From JBFWQM01 sp050249455 (lineage in GTDB: Bacteria > Pseudomonadota > Alphaproteobacteria > MPNO01 > VGEU01), in contig JBFWQM010000066.1 in the NCBI GenBank assembly GCA_050249455.1, positions 1-22,816 on the forward strand: a stretch of 22,816 bases of DNA, given 5' to 3'. A program made the translations under genes and the position numbers. Position 1 is the first letter of the stretch; every line of letters begins with the position of its first letter. Positions 14,526 through 21,420 of this stretch are shown here, in pieces. The notes below the pieces were generated by a model. It saw only the letters and a list, made by a program, of their open reading frames with translations, was not told where the DNA came from and made no database searches.

Positions 14526-15434
14526 TTGGACACGCGTGCGGTGGACGTGCCGGCGGCCGGCGGCGCGGCGGTGGCGCAGCTGCTCGACCGTGCCGGCTGG
14601 CTCGAGCTGGCGCCCGGCATGCACGTGGAGGACGCGGCGTTCATCGGCGCCGCGACGCCGTTCCGGTTCGACCCGGCGTTTGCCGAGAGCGCCCGGGCTC
14701 TGCTGCGCGCGGAAGGCTACCTGCAGATCCCGCCGCCCGACTGGCGGCTGCCGATCGCCGACATGGCGGCGCTGATCACCCGCCTGGACGCCCAGGGCAT
14801 CCCGGTGCCGTTCGCCTTCGCCTACGACGAGTTCTGGTGCCTGTTCGGCCGGCTGACCGGGCTGCTGGAGGCGGTGCTGGGCGCCGGCTTCCTGCGGCTG
14901 CCCGACTTCTGGGCGTGGCGGATCGACCCGCGCCGCGACGACAGCGGCTGGAAGCCGCACCGCGACAAGGACTGGACCACGCTGTTCCCGGACGGCGCGC
15001 CCAAGTCGGCGACGATCTGGATCCCGCTGACCGAGGCGACGCCGCTGAACGGCTGCATGTACATCGTGCCGGCCGACCGCGACCGCGCCTACGGCAAGCC
15101 GGGCGACGAGCGCGGCCAGTTCGAGTACGCCGACATCCGCGCGCTGCCGGCGCCGGCCGGGACGATCTTCTGCTGGAACCAGGCGGTGCTGCACTGGGGC
15201 GCCCACGCCAGCGCGCGCGAGACGGCACCGCGCATCGCGGTGGCGTTCGAGTACCAGTCGGGCCAGGTGCCGCCCTACAACCAGCCGGTGTCGAGCCCCT
15301 ATGCGGTGCCGGACCTGCGGTTCCGGCTGCAGCTGATCGCCAAGCAGATCCTGCAGTACGACCACATGTACCCGCTGTCGCCGCAGATCGCGTCGGTGGC
15401 GCGCGCGATCGCGGCACTGCCGGCCGGCGGCTGA
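14526..15434 (+). CDS. PhyH-like Fe(II)/2-oxoglutarate dioxygenase
   Basis: A 302-residue cytoplasmic protein with the double-stranded beta-helix pattern of phytanoyl-CoA dioxygenase-like enzymes. Iron ligands are His145-x-Asp147 (KPHRDKDW) and a distal His, most likely His223 in 'NQAVLHWGAHAS', with Arg236 (TAPRIAVAFEY) as the likely 2-oxoglutarate carboxylate binder. 'SATIWIPLTEATPLNGCMYIVP' is the central strand pair that selects for this family. The start is a TTG at 14526, with GGCAGG five bases upstream; a GTG 15 bases later is possible. The gene is convergent with the 108-aa gene, four bases between stops. The hydroxylated substrate is unknown. Confidence 0.82.
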   Translation: MDTRAVDVPAAGGAAVAQLLDRAGWLELAPGMHVEDAAFIGAATPFRFDPAFAESARALLRAEGYLQIPPPDWRLPIADMAALITRLDAQGIPVPFAFAYDEFWCLFGRLTGLLEAVLGAGFLRLPDFWAWRIDPRRDDSGWKPHRDKDWTTLFPDGAPKSATIWIPLTEATPLNGCMYIVPADRDRAYGKPGDERGQFEYADIRALPAPAGTIFCWNQAVLHWGAHASARETAPRIAVAFEYQSGQVPPYNQPVSSPYAVPDLRFRLQLIAKQILQYDHMYPLSPQIASVARAIAALPAGG

Positions 15435-15438
15435 CCGC

Positions 15439-15765
15439 TCAGCCGTTCGAGCGCAGCAGCAGCACCACGCTTTCGCCGCGCACCTGGACCGACTTCGCGG
15501 CCTTGCGCGGGATCGGGATCTTGTGCGCGATGCAGTACTTGATCAGCGCCGCCGCGATCGCCGCGGGCTCCAGCTCCGAGGCACGCGCCTCGCGGTCCTC
15601 GCCGTCGAGCAGCACGTAGCAGACGCTGGGCCGCGGCCGCTCGCTGACGCGCACGCCGGGCTTCAGCCCGGCGGCGTCGGGATCGGCGGGCTTGCCGAGA
15701 TAGCCGGTGATGGCGTCGAGCAGCTCGCCGTTGGCGAACTCGATCTGCCGCGTCTCGTTCGGCAT
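15439..15765 (-). CDS. Conserved-looking 108-aa protein, function unknown
   Basis: The protein begins MPNETRQIEFANGELLDAIT and ends 'KSVQVRGESVVLLLRSNG'. It has balanced charged and hydrophobic content, no signal peptide or membrane helix, and looks like a small alpha/beta domain: helix, strand (VCYVLLDGED), long helix (AAIAAALIKYCIAHKIPIPR), strand (ESVVLLLRS). ATG 15765 is chosen because GGAAGG lies eight bases before it; the frame stays open to an ATG at 15819. I do not recognise the family. A nucleic-acid or small-ligand role cannot be argued from the sequence. The nearby PhyH-like gene is convergent, so a shared operon is excluded. Confidence 0.65.
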   Translation of the reverse strand: MPNETRQIEFANGELLDAITGYLGKPADPDAAGLKPGVRVSERPRPSVCYVLLDGEDREARASELEPAAIAAALIKYCIAHKIPIPRKAAKSVQVRGESVVLLLRSNG

Positions 15766-15882
15766 GGCCGCAGCCTTCCGATCCCTGTGACTATGCACGT
15801 GCGCGAAATCGGTCGGCATCCGCCGGGCGGCGCACCTCGCCCGCCTGACATTGGCCTCCGGCGGATTGACGCAGGGTTAACG

Positions 15883-15900
15883 CGGCCCGCCGGCGGGCCG
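15883..15900. terminator. 18-bp perfect GC palindrome downstream of lipoprotein gene
   Basis: CGGCCCGCCGGCGGGCCG is a perfect palindrome 24 bases past the stop of the minus-strand lipoprotein gene. It is followed on the minus strand by CGTTAACCC rather than a T-run, so it is at best a weak terminator or an RNA 3'-end stabiliser. Confidence 0.35.
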
Positions 15901-15923
15901 GTTGCGTCAGGGCGGGGGCGGGT

Positions 15924-16154
15924 CTACCAGCGGCGCTGGCCGTGGCCCCAGCCGCCGCCGTGGTCGTGGCCGCGCCAGTCGTTGCCGCGCCAGCCGCGGC
16001 TGCGGCCGCCGTGACCGTGGCCGTAGCTGCCGCCATAGTACGCGTAGCCGCCGCCGTAGTAGCCGCCGCCGTCATAGTAGTAGCAGCCCGACAGCACGAT
16101 CGCGGCGGCCGCCAGCGCGGCGGCGATCGACAGCCTGGAACGTTTCGTCGTCAT
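15924..16154 (-). CDS. Small Gly/Tyr/His-rich lipoprotein
   Basis: A 76-residue protein with a lipoprotein signal: basic MTTKRSR, a hydrophobic Ala-rich segment, and lipobox IVLSGC with the acylated Cys at 24. The mature part is low complexity: Tyr/Gly runs (YYYDGGGYYGGGYAYYGG) followed by a Gly/His/Arg/Trp region (HGHGGRSRGWRGNDWRGHDH). This composition suggests a disordered, perhaps metal-binding or adhesive, envelope peptide anchored in a membrane. A strong GGAGG sits six bases before the ATG. No known domain. Codon bias towards GGC/TAC matches neighbours, so there is no sign of recent transfer. Confidence 0.75.
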   Translation of the reverse strand: MTTKRSRLSIAAALAAAAIVLSGCYYYDGGGYYGGGYAYYGGSYGHGHGGRSRGWRGNDWRGHDHGGGWGHGQRRW

Positions 16155-16261
16155 CGGCGTCCTCCCTTGGGTCGCCGCTTAAGGAAAGGCGCCGATTATG
16201 GCGAAAGCGCGCCGCGCGCCCGGCCTTATCAAGGCGACTTGGCCGAGGCGCGCAGTGCGGC

Positions 16262-16360
16262 TCACACGCTCAGGTTCAGGATGTAGACCGCCAGCAGACG
16301 CTGGCGCATCGGCGCCGGCTCGCGCCGCCGTCGCAGCAGGCCCTTGAGATAATGGATCAT
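16262..16360 (-). CDS. Possible 32-aa basic microprotein
   Basis: A short frame on the minus strand reads MIHYLKGLLRRRREPAPMRQ then RLLAVYILNLSV and stop. GGGGGTGG lies four bases before the ATG. The peptide is strongly basic with an amphipathic look. It occupies the otherwise gene-free stretch 16155-16470. Length alone gives no statistical support; it is reported because of the ribosome site and its position upstream of the lipoprotein gene on the same strand. Confidence 0.3.
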   Translation of the reverse strand: MIHYLKGLLRRRREPAPMRQRLLAVYILNLSV

Positions 16361-16450
16361 CGCGCCACCCCCGTTCGATCATCCCGGACGGTGATCGCGC
16401 TTTCGCGCGGGCGCGTTGAGTGACAATTGAGTGAGTTGTCGGAGGCGCGA

Positions 16451-16469
16451 GGTTCCGCGCCGCGGAACC
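16451..16469 (-). terminator. Hairpin directly after the Rieske gene
   Basis: GGTTCCGCG-C-CGCGGAACC is a near-complete palindrome beginning one base after the Rieske oxygenase stop codon on the minus strand. No T-run follows. It probably marks the 3' end of the UbiH-Kelch-Rieske transcript. Confidence 0.4.
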
Positions 16470-16470
16470 G

Positions 16471-17484
16471 CTATCGCGCGGTCGCCTCCGCCCGCACCAG
16501 CGCCGCCAGGTTGCGGCGCGCCAGCACCGTGCCGCCGTCGATGTGGACGTCGACCTGGCGGGTGCGGCCGGCATCGCGGTCGATCGCCGCCTGCTGCGCC
16601 TCCAGCATCTCGACGTCTTCGTTGAACGTCATCACGGTCGCCTTCTGCAGGGTGTCGCTGAGCGCCGCGTCGTCGATGGCGAAGTTGCGCGACACTGCCC
16701 AGTAATAGTTGCAGCTCGCCGCCGTCTCCGGCGTCAGCGCATTCAGAACCCACCAGCGGATGCCGCTGTTGGGATCGTTTGAGCCGACCGGCAGGCCGCG
16801 CACCTCGATGCGCACGTAGGACGGCGGCAGCCACTCAATGAACTGGTAGCGGTCGATGTTGTCCGACCGCCCGGTCGTCTTGACGAACAGCGGCGGCGGC
16901 GGCACGTCGCGCATCACGCGCTCGACGTGCACGGTGCCGGCCGCGCCCTCGCGCGTGGCGATCGGCGCCTCGGCCACGGCGGCGTTGCCGATGGTGCGCG
17001 CATGCAGGAACGTCTCGTGCGACAGGTCGAGCAGATTGTCGACCGCGAGCTGGTAGTTCGCTTTGAGGTGCAGCTTGCCGGTGACCGGCACCCAGCCAGG
17101 CGTGTCGAGCCAGCGGTAGTCGGGGATCAGTGCCTCGTCGGCCGGCGCCTCGCCCATCCAGATCCACAGCCACCCCCAGCGCTCCACCAGCGGATAGGCC
17201 TTTACCGCCGTGCGCGCCGGGATGCGGTCCTGCGCAGGCACCTTGATGCAGCGGCCGGCACCGTCGTAGGTGAAGCCGTGGTAGCCGCACTGGATCGCGT
17301 CGCCGACCAGCCGCCCGAGCGACAGCGGCGCGCGGCGGTGGATGCAGAGGTCGTGCAGCGCCACCGCCTTGCCGCCCTCGGTGCGCCACAGCACCACCGG
17401 CTCGTCCAGGATCGAGTGCGCCAGCGGTGTGCGCCCAACCTCGTCGGCCGACGCAGCAACGTACCAGGCATTGCGGAGATACAT
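16471..17484 (-). CDS. Rieske non-haem iron oxygenase, VanA-like
   Basis: A 337-residue oxygenase alpha subunit. The Rieske [2Fe-2S] site is C47-x-H49 and C66-x2-H69 (CIHRRAPLSLG...CGYHGFTYD). The catalytic iron site is 'DNLLDLSHETFLHA' with His156 and His161; an acidic partner is seen late in 'FNEDVEMLEAQQ'. The opening 'MYLRNAWYVAASADEVGRTP' and 'DLSHETFLHARTIGNAAVAEAP' closely follow the oxygenase of vanillate O-demethylase, so an aromatic methyl-ether demethylase or related monooxygenase is likely. No VanB-type reductase gene is nearby, so electrons must come from elsewhere. AGGGAG precedes the ATG by six bases. The Kelch gene ends 98 bases upstream on the same strand. Confidence 0.9.
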   Translation of the reverse strand: MYLRNAWYVAASADEVGRTPLAHSILDEPVVLWRTEGGKAVALHDLCIHRRAPLSLGRLVGDAIQCGYHGFTYDGAGRCIKVPAQDRIPARTAVKAYPLVERWGWLWIWMGEAPADEALIPDYRWLDTPGWVPVTGKLHLKANYQLAVDNLLDLSHETFLHARTIGNAAVAEAPIATREGAAGTVHVERVMRDVPPPPLFVKTTGRSDNIDRYQFIEWLPPSYVRIEVRGLPVGSNDPNSGIRWWVLNALTPETAASCNYYWAVSRNFAIDDAALSDTLQKATVMTFNEDVEMLEAQQAAIDRDAGRTRQVDVHIDGGTVLARRNLAALVRAEATAR

Positions 17485-17582
17485 GGGTCGCTCCCTGTCG
17501 ACGTGGCGCGGCCTGTGGCCGTTCGTCGGTTGCCGGTCCAGCGTGCCGCCGGCGCCGCGCGATGGCAAGGCCGGGCGCACGC

Positions 17583-18713
17583 CTACCCCAGCGTAAATGC
17601 CTCGTGCACCGCGCTCTGCACGCGGCCGCCGGTGACCGGGCCGCCGCCGGCGACGTGGATCTGGTCGCCGACCAGCGCGGCGCCGAGGCCGTGGCGCGGC
17701 GTCGGCATCGGGGCGTACTGGTGCCAGGTGTCGGACGACACCTCGTAGCCCTCGTTCTGGCCGAACACCTTGCCGGCGAGCTGCGGCCGACCGTCGGCGC
17801 CGCGGACGATGTCGAACTCCTCGCCGCCCATGCAGAAGATGACGCCGCGGTAGAGCACCGCGCCGTGGCCCGACCGCGGGGTGGGCAGCGGCGCGCGCTT
17901 CTCCCACTTGTCCTCCGCCGGCAGATAGACGTCGTGGTCGCCGACATTGGTGCGCGCACTGTCCACCCGCCCGGCGATGACGTGGATGCGCCCGTCGGCC
18001 AGCACCGCGCCCATGTGGTCGCGCCCGAGCGGGATCGGCGCACGGCGGGTCCAGGCGTCGGCCTTGGGGTCGTAGACGTCGTGCCAGGCGACCGACTTCT
18101 TCTCCTCGTTGGTCTTGCCCGTTGCGCCGCCGATGGCGTGGATCAGTCCGTCGCGCGCGACGACGGAGATCGCGCCGCGCGGCTGCGGCAGCGGCGCGAT
18201 GGTGCGCCAGTTGCCGGTCTCGATCTCGAACGCGAAGCAGTCGGCATAGGGGTCGCGGTTCTGCTCGCTGTGGCCGCCGATGGCGTAGAGGATGCCGTCG
18301 GTCGCGACGACGCCGACATGGTTGCCGCTGCGCGGCATCGGCGGCGCGCCGGCCCAGCGATCCTCCGCCGCGACGTAGATGTGGTTGTAGGTGTTGGACA
18401 CGCGCTGCTCGCCGTAGCCGCCGACCAGGTACATGCGGTCCTTCCACGCCGTCGCCCACGCCATCTCGCTGCGCGGCAGCGGCAGCGGCTTGCGCTCGAT
18501 CCAGCGGCCGGGGTTGGCCGCCGCCGGGGCCGGGCTGGAGAACACCTGCTGGCGTGGCGCCTCTGTCGGCAGGCCGTAGAGGCCGGGCTCGTTGAGATGC
18601 GAGAACATGCCGTGGTGATCGTGCGACTGCGCGCGCGCGCGTCCGCCGAAGGCAACGGCGGCGCCGGCCGCGGCGGTGACGGCGAGCAGGCGCCGGCGCG
18701 AGAAGCTGGTCAT
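17583..18713 (-). CDS. Tat-exported Kelch-repeat beta-propeller protein
   Basis: A 376-residue protein with a twin-arginine signal (SRRRLLAVTAAAGAAVAFGG, cleavage near residue 28 after ARA), so it is probably exported folded to the periplasm. Residues about 70-376 contain six Kelch units, each with a Gly-Gly turn and a later Trp: 'MYLVGGYG', 'LYAIGGHSE', 'IHAIGGATG', 'IHVIAGRVD', 'IFCMGGEE', 'IHVAGGGPV', with intervening 'W...PMPR', 'W...LPQPR', 'W...PIPLGR' and 'W...LPTPR' loops. This makes a complete six-bladed propeller. A His-rich mature start (SHDHHGMFSH) may bind metal. GGAGGGG precedes the ATG. It lies between the UbiH-like gene (28 bases) and the Rieske gene. Such propellers can be enzymes or binding scaffolds; no catalytic residues are recognised. 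Confidence 0.88.
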   Translation of the reverse strand: MTSFSRRRLLAVTAAAGAAVAFGGRARAQSHDHHGMFSHLNEPGLYGLPTEAPRQQVFSSPAPAAANPGRWIERKPLPLPRSEMAWATAWKDRMYLVGGYGEQRVSNTYNHIYVAAEDRWAGAPPMPRSGNHVGVVATDGILYAIGGHSEQNRDPYADCFAFEIETGNWRTIAPLPQPRGAISVVARDGLIHAIGGATGKTNEEKKSVAWHDVYDPKADAWTRRAPIPLGRDHMGAVLADGRIHVIAGRVDSARTNVGDHDVYLPAEDKWEKRAPLPTPRSGHGAVLYRGVIFCMGGEEFDIVRGADGRPQLAGKVFGQNEGYEVSSDTWHQYAPMPTPRHGLGAALVGDQIHVAGGGPVTGGRVQSAVHEAFTLG

Positions 18714-18741
18714 CGGCGAAACCCCTCCGGTGGATGGCGGT

Positions 18742-19944
18742 CTACAGCGGCTCGCCGCGGGCCAGCCGCGGCAGCGCGCCGACAGTGCCCATCGCGTGGC
18801 GCATGAACAGGCGCTTGGCGGCCGGCACCTGGTTGACCAGCGCGAGGCCGGCGTCGCGCGCCAGGCGCAGCGCCGCCACGTCATTGGAGAACAGCCGGTT
18901 GAGGCCGTCGGTCACCGCCATCATCGCCGTGTTGTCGAACCGGCGCCAGCGCTGATAGGCGGCGAGCGCGGTCGTCGCGCCGGGGTCGAGGCCGATGCGC
19001 ATCGCGTCGACCACCGCTTCGGCCAGCGCCGCGACGTCGCGCAGGCCGAGGTTGAGGCCCTGTCCGGCGATCGGGTGGATCGCGTGCGCCGCGTCGCCGA
19101 CCAGCGCCAGCCGCGGCAGCACATAGGTCTCGGCGTGCACCAAAGTGAGCGGGTAGGCGAAGCGCGGCCCTTCCACCGCGAGCGCGCCCAGGTAGTCGCC
19201 GAAGCGGCTGCGCAGCTCATCCAGGAAGGCGGCGTCGTCGAGCGCCAGGATCGCGCCGGCCGCCGCCGCGCGCTCCGTCCACACCAGCGACGACCGGTTT
19301 CCGGTCATCGGCAGGATGGCGAACGGGCCGGCGGGCAGGAAGCGTTCCTGAGCGATGCCGCGGTGCCGGCGCGCGTGCGCCACGGTGCACACGATGCCGA
19401 CCTGCGGGTAGCGCCGGCGCAGCGCCGCGATGCCGGCCGCCTGCCGCAGCGGCGAGTCCTTGCCGTCGGCGACCGCGACCAGCGGCGCCGCCAGCGCCGT
19501 GCCGTCGTCGAGCCGCGCGGTCGCCGCGTGCGGGCCGCGGTCGACCGCCGCGACCGCGCGGCCGCCGATCCGGCGCACCGCCGGGACGCCGTCGAGCGCG
19601 GCGTGCAGGGCGCGGCGGATGTGCCGGTTCTCCACGATCCAGCCCAAAGGCCCGCCCACCGCCGCGCCGTCGTAATGCAGGAACAGCAGCGAATCGCCGT
19701 CGGAGACGCGGATCTCGCGGATCGCTTCAGCGTCGGCCGCCATGCCGTCCCACGCCCCGATGCCCGCCAGCACGCGCTGCGAGCCGGCGGCGATCGCCGA
19801 GACGCGGCCGTCGAAGCCGGGGTCGAGCTGGGCCGGCGCCGTCTCGCGATCGACCACCGCCACCCGCACCCCTGCGCGGCCCAGCGCGAGCGCCAGGGTC
19901 AGCCCGACCATGCCGCCGCCAGCGATGACGACGTCAGCATCCAT
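18742..19944 (-). CDS. UbiH/UbiL/VisC-family FAD-dependent hydroxylase
   Basis: A 400-residue flavoprotein monooxygenase. The N-terminal Rossmann motif is 'VVIAGGGMVGLTLALALGRAG', the middle DG-type motif is 'VAVADGKDSPLR', and 'LVGDAAHAIHPIAGQGLNLGLRD' (281-303) is the FAD-ribityl signature of the UbiH/UbiF/Coq6 branch. These enzymes hydroxylate the aromatic ring in ubiquinone synthesis at the inner membrane. Which ring position is used cannot be told; alphaproteobacterial UbiL is one possibility. The start ATG at 19944 gives MDADVVIAGGG directly. It is the first gene of the minus-strand group with Kelch and Rieske genes, and is divergent from the sigma-54 operon. Confidence 0.9.
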   Translation of the reverse strand: MDADVVIAGGGMVGLTLALALGRAGVRVAVVDRETAPAQLDPGFDGRVSAIAAGSQRVLAGIGAWDGMAADAEAIREIRVSDGDSLLFLHYDGAAVGGPLGWIVENRHIRRALHAALDGVPAVRRIGGRAVAAVDRGPHAATARLDDGTALAAPLVAVADGKDSPLRQAAGIAALRRRYPQVGIVCTVAHARRHRGIAQERFLPAGPFAILPMTGNRSSLVWTERAAAAGAILALDDAAFLDELRSRFGDYLGALAVEGPRFAYPLTLVHAETYVLPRLALVGDAAHAIHPIAGQGLNLGLRDVAALAEAVVDAMRIGLDPGATTALAAYQRWRRFDNTAMMAVTDGLNRLFSNDVAALRLARDAGLALVNQVPAAKRLFMRHAMGTVGALPRLARGEPL

Positions 19945-20150
19945 GGCACAGCCTAACCCGTTGATTTCGTAAGCGTCTTAGCAAACCCGCGGCTCCTGCC
20001 TCGAAAATCAGCAGATTTGGGCCGTTGCCTAGAATTTGAACAGGCGGCCCGGCAACACCGTGAAGAATTCGTGAAACGAGGCCCCGGCCATCCGGCGAAA
20101 CGCATTGATCGCATTGGCTTTTGCCGCGCCTCTGCGCGTGCTGCGCCGGT

Positions 20151-20167
20151 TTGGCACGAGGCTTGCC
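20151..20167 (+). promoter_or_regulatory. Sigma-54 (RpoN) -24/-12 promoter
   Basis: TTGGCACGAGGCTTGCC matches the RpoN consensus TTGGCACG-N4-TTGCW almost completely, with GG at 20153-20154 and GC at 20165-20166 exactly 12 bases apart. It lies 75 bases before the TorF-type gene and directs transcription into that gene, glnK and amtB, so it would be activated by NtrC during nitrogen limitation. I could not find a convincing NtrC palindrome upstream; a CGTGAA direct repeat occurs near 20060-20078 but does not fit. Confidence 0.88.
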
Positions 20168-20241
20168 TCGTGTGGTCCGGGCCTGCTCGTCCCGGCGCAG
20201 CCGAGCATGCAGGGCCCCCAGGGTCAAGAACGGATAGGCAC

Positions 20242-21015
20242 ATGTCGCTTCAGCAAAACTTCGCCTGGCGGGGCCTCGCCGCCGCCGCGTTCGCCGCCGT
20301 CATCGCCGTCGCCGGTCCGGCCGTCGCCGGGCCCGACGACCTGCCGGGCAAGGTGTCAGCCACCGCGACCGTCACCACCGACTACTACTTCCGCGGCATC
20401 AACCAGTCCACCGACGGCTCGCCGTCGCCGGCGGTGCAGGGCAGCCTGGACTACGCGCTGCCGATCATGGGCGATTCGCTCGCCTTCCGCGCCGGCGTGT
20501 GGGGCTCGTCCGTCGAGTTCGGCGACGCCAACCTGGAGATGGACTTCACCGGCGGGTTCACCGGCATGGTCGGCGACCTGACCTGGGACGCCGGGTTCAT
20601 CTACTACTACTATCCGGGCACCGCGAGCTCGAACAACTTCGACTACTGGGAAGTCGCGGGCAAGCTGTCCTACGCGATCGGCCCGGTGACGCCGGTGATC
20701 GGCATCAACTACTCGCCGGACTACTTCGCCGCCTCGGGCGACGGCTGGTACCTGTGGGGCGGCGCCGACCTGGCGGTCAACAAGCTGATCGGCATCGAGC
20801 GCACCGTCACGCTGTACGCCCGCATCGGCCACCAGTGGATCGAGAAGAACGCCAACTTCGGCACCCCCGACTACCTCGACTTCAAGATCGCCGGCGTCGT
20901 GGAGTTCTTCGGGTTCAACCTCGAGCTCGCCTACGTCAACACCGACATCGACGACAGCGTCTGCCCGAACCTGTGCGGCGGTACCGTCGTCTTCACGGTC
21001 TCCCGGACGTTCTGA
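20242..21015 (+). CDS. TorF-family putative outer-membrane porin (TIGR02001-like)
   Basis: A 257-residue exported beta-barrel protein. The signal peptide runs to about residue 29 (cleavage AVA-G). The mature protein starts 'GPDDLPGKVSATATVTTDYY' and has 'FRGINQSTDGSPSPAVQGSLDY', a pattern typical of the TIGR02001/TorF family, then alternating polar/aromatic strands such as 'AGFIYYYYPG' and 'YWEVAGKLSYAIGPVTPVIG'. It ends in Phe (VFTVSRTF), the usual outer-membrane barrel C-terminal signal. A Cys pair (CPNLC) lies near the end. Position behind a sigma-54 promoter and 28 bases before glnK implies a role in passage of nitrogen compounds, perhaps ammonium or methylated amines, across the outer membrane; that role is inference. 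Confidence 0.85.
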   Translation: MSLQQNFAWRGLAAAAFAAVIAVAGPAVAGPDDLPGKVSATATVTTDYYFRGINQSTDGSPSPAVQGSLDYALPIMGDSLAFRAGVWGSSVEFGDANLEMDFTGGFTGMVGDLTWDAGFIYYYYPGTASSNNFDYWEVAGKLSYAIGPVTPVIGINYSPDYFAASGDGWYLWGGADLAVNKLIGIERTVTLYARIGHQWIEKNANFGTPDYLDFKIAGVVEFFGFNLELAYVNTDIDDSVCPNLCGGTVVFTVSRTF

Positions 21016-21043
21016 GCGGCGTCCGCAGCAAGAGGAGGTCCCC

Positions 21044-21382
21044 ATGAAGCTCATCCTAGCCGTCGTCAAACCGTTCAAGCTCGACGAGGTCCGCGACGCG
21101 CTGACCGCGATCGGCGTCCAAGGTCTCACCGTCAGCGAGGTCAAGGGATTCGGCCGCCAGAAGGGGCAGACCGAGATCTATCGCGGCACCGAGTACCAGG
21201 TGAGCTTCGTGCCCAAGGTCAAGATCGAGGTGGTCGTCGCCGACGGCCTGGTCGACCGCGCCGTGGAGGCGATCCAGCGCGGCGCGACCACGGGGCGGAT
21301 CGGCGACGGCAAGATTTTCGTCCTCGACGTCGAGAAGGCGGTGCGCATCCGCACCGGCGAGGCCGGCGAAGACGCGCTCTAA
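21044..21382 (+). CDS. glnK: PII nitrogen-regulatory protein GlnK
   Basis: A 112-residue PII signal protein. It starts MKLILAVVKPFKLDEVRDAL and has the T-loop 'GFGRQKGQTEIYRGTEY' with Tyr51, the uridylylation site, and Gln39, which contacts ATP/2-oxoglutarate. The C-terminal signature 'GRIGDGKIFVLDVEKAVRIRTGE' (about 86-108) is intact. GlnK senses ATP/ADP and 2-oxoglutarate, and plugs the AmtB pore when ammonium is plentiful. It is assigned GlnK rather than GlnB because it sits directly upstream of amtB, 38 bases away, under a sigma-54 promoter. A strong AGGAGG precedes the ATG. Confidence 0.96.
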   Translation: MKLILAVVKPFKLDEVRDALTAIGVQGLTVSEVKGFGRQKGQTEIYRGTEYQVSFVPKVKIEVVVADGLVDRAVEAIQRGATTGRIGDGKIFVLDVEKAVRIRTGEAGEDAL

Positions 21383-21420
21383 GCCGCCCGCGCGACGCCA
21401 ACACAAGAAGGAAGGCCGCA

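Noticed and set aside
14178..15365. Minus-strand frame opposite the PhyH-like gene that could explain the minus-strand terminator
   Set aside because: Its translation is His/Gln/Arg-rich without domains and is antisense to a well-supported dioxygenase, and it extends through the terminator itself.
19945..20241. NtrC binding site upstream of the sigma-54 promoter
   Set aside because: I looked for GCAC...GTGC-type palindromes and found only loose partial matches and an unrelated CGTGAA direct repeat, so none is claimed.
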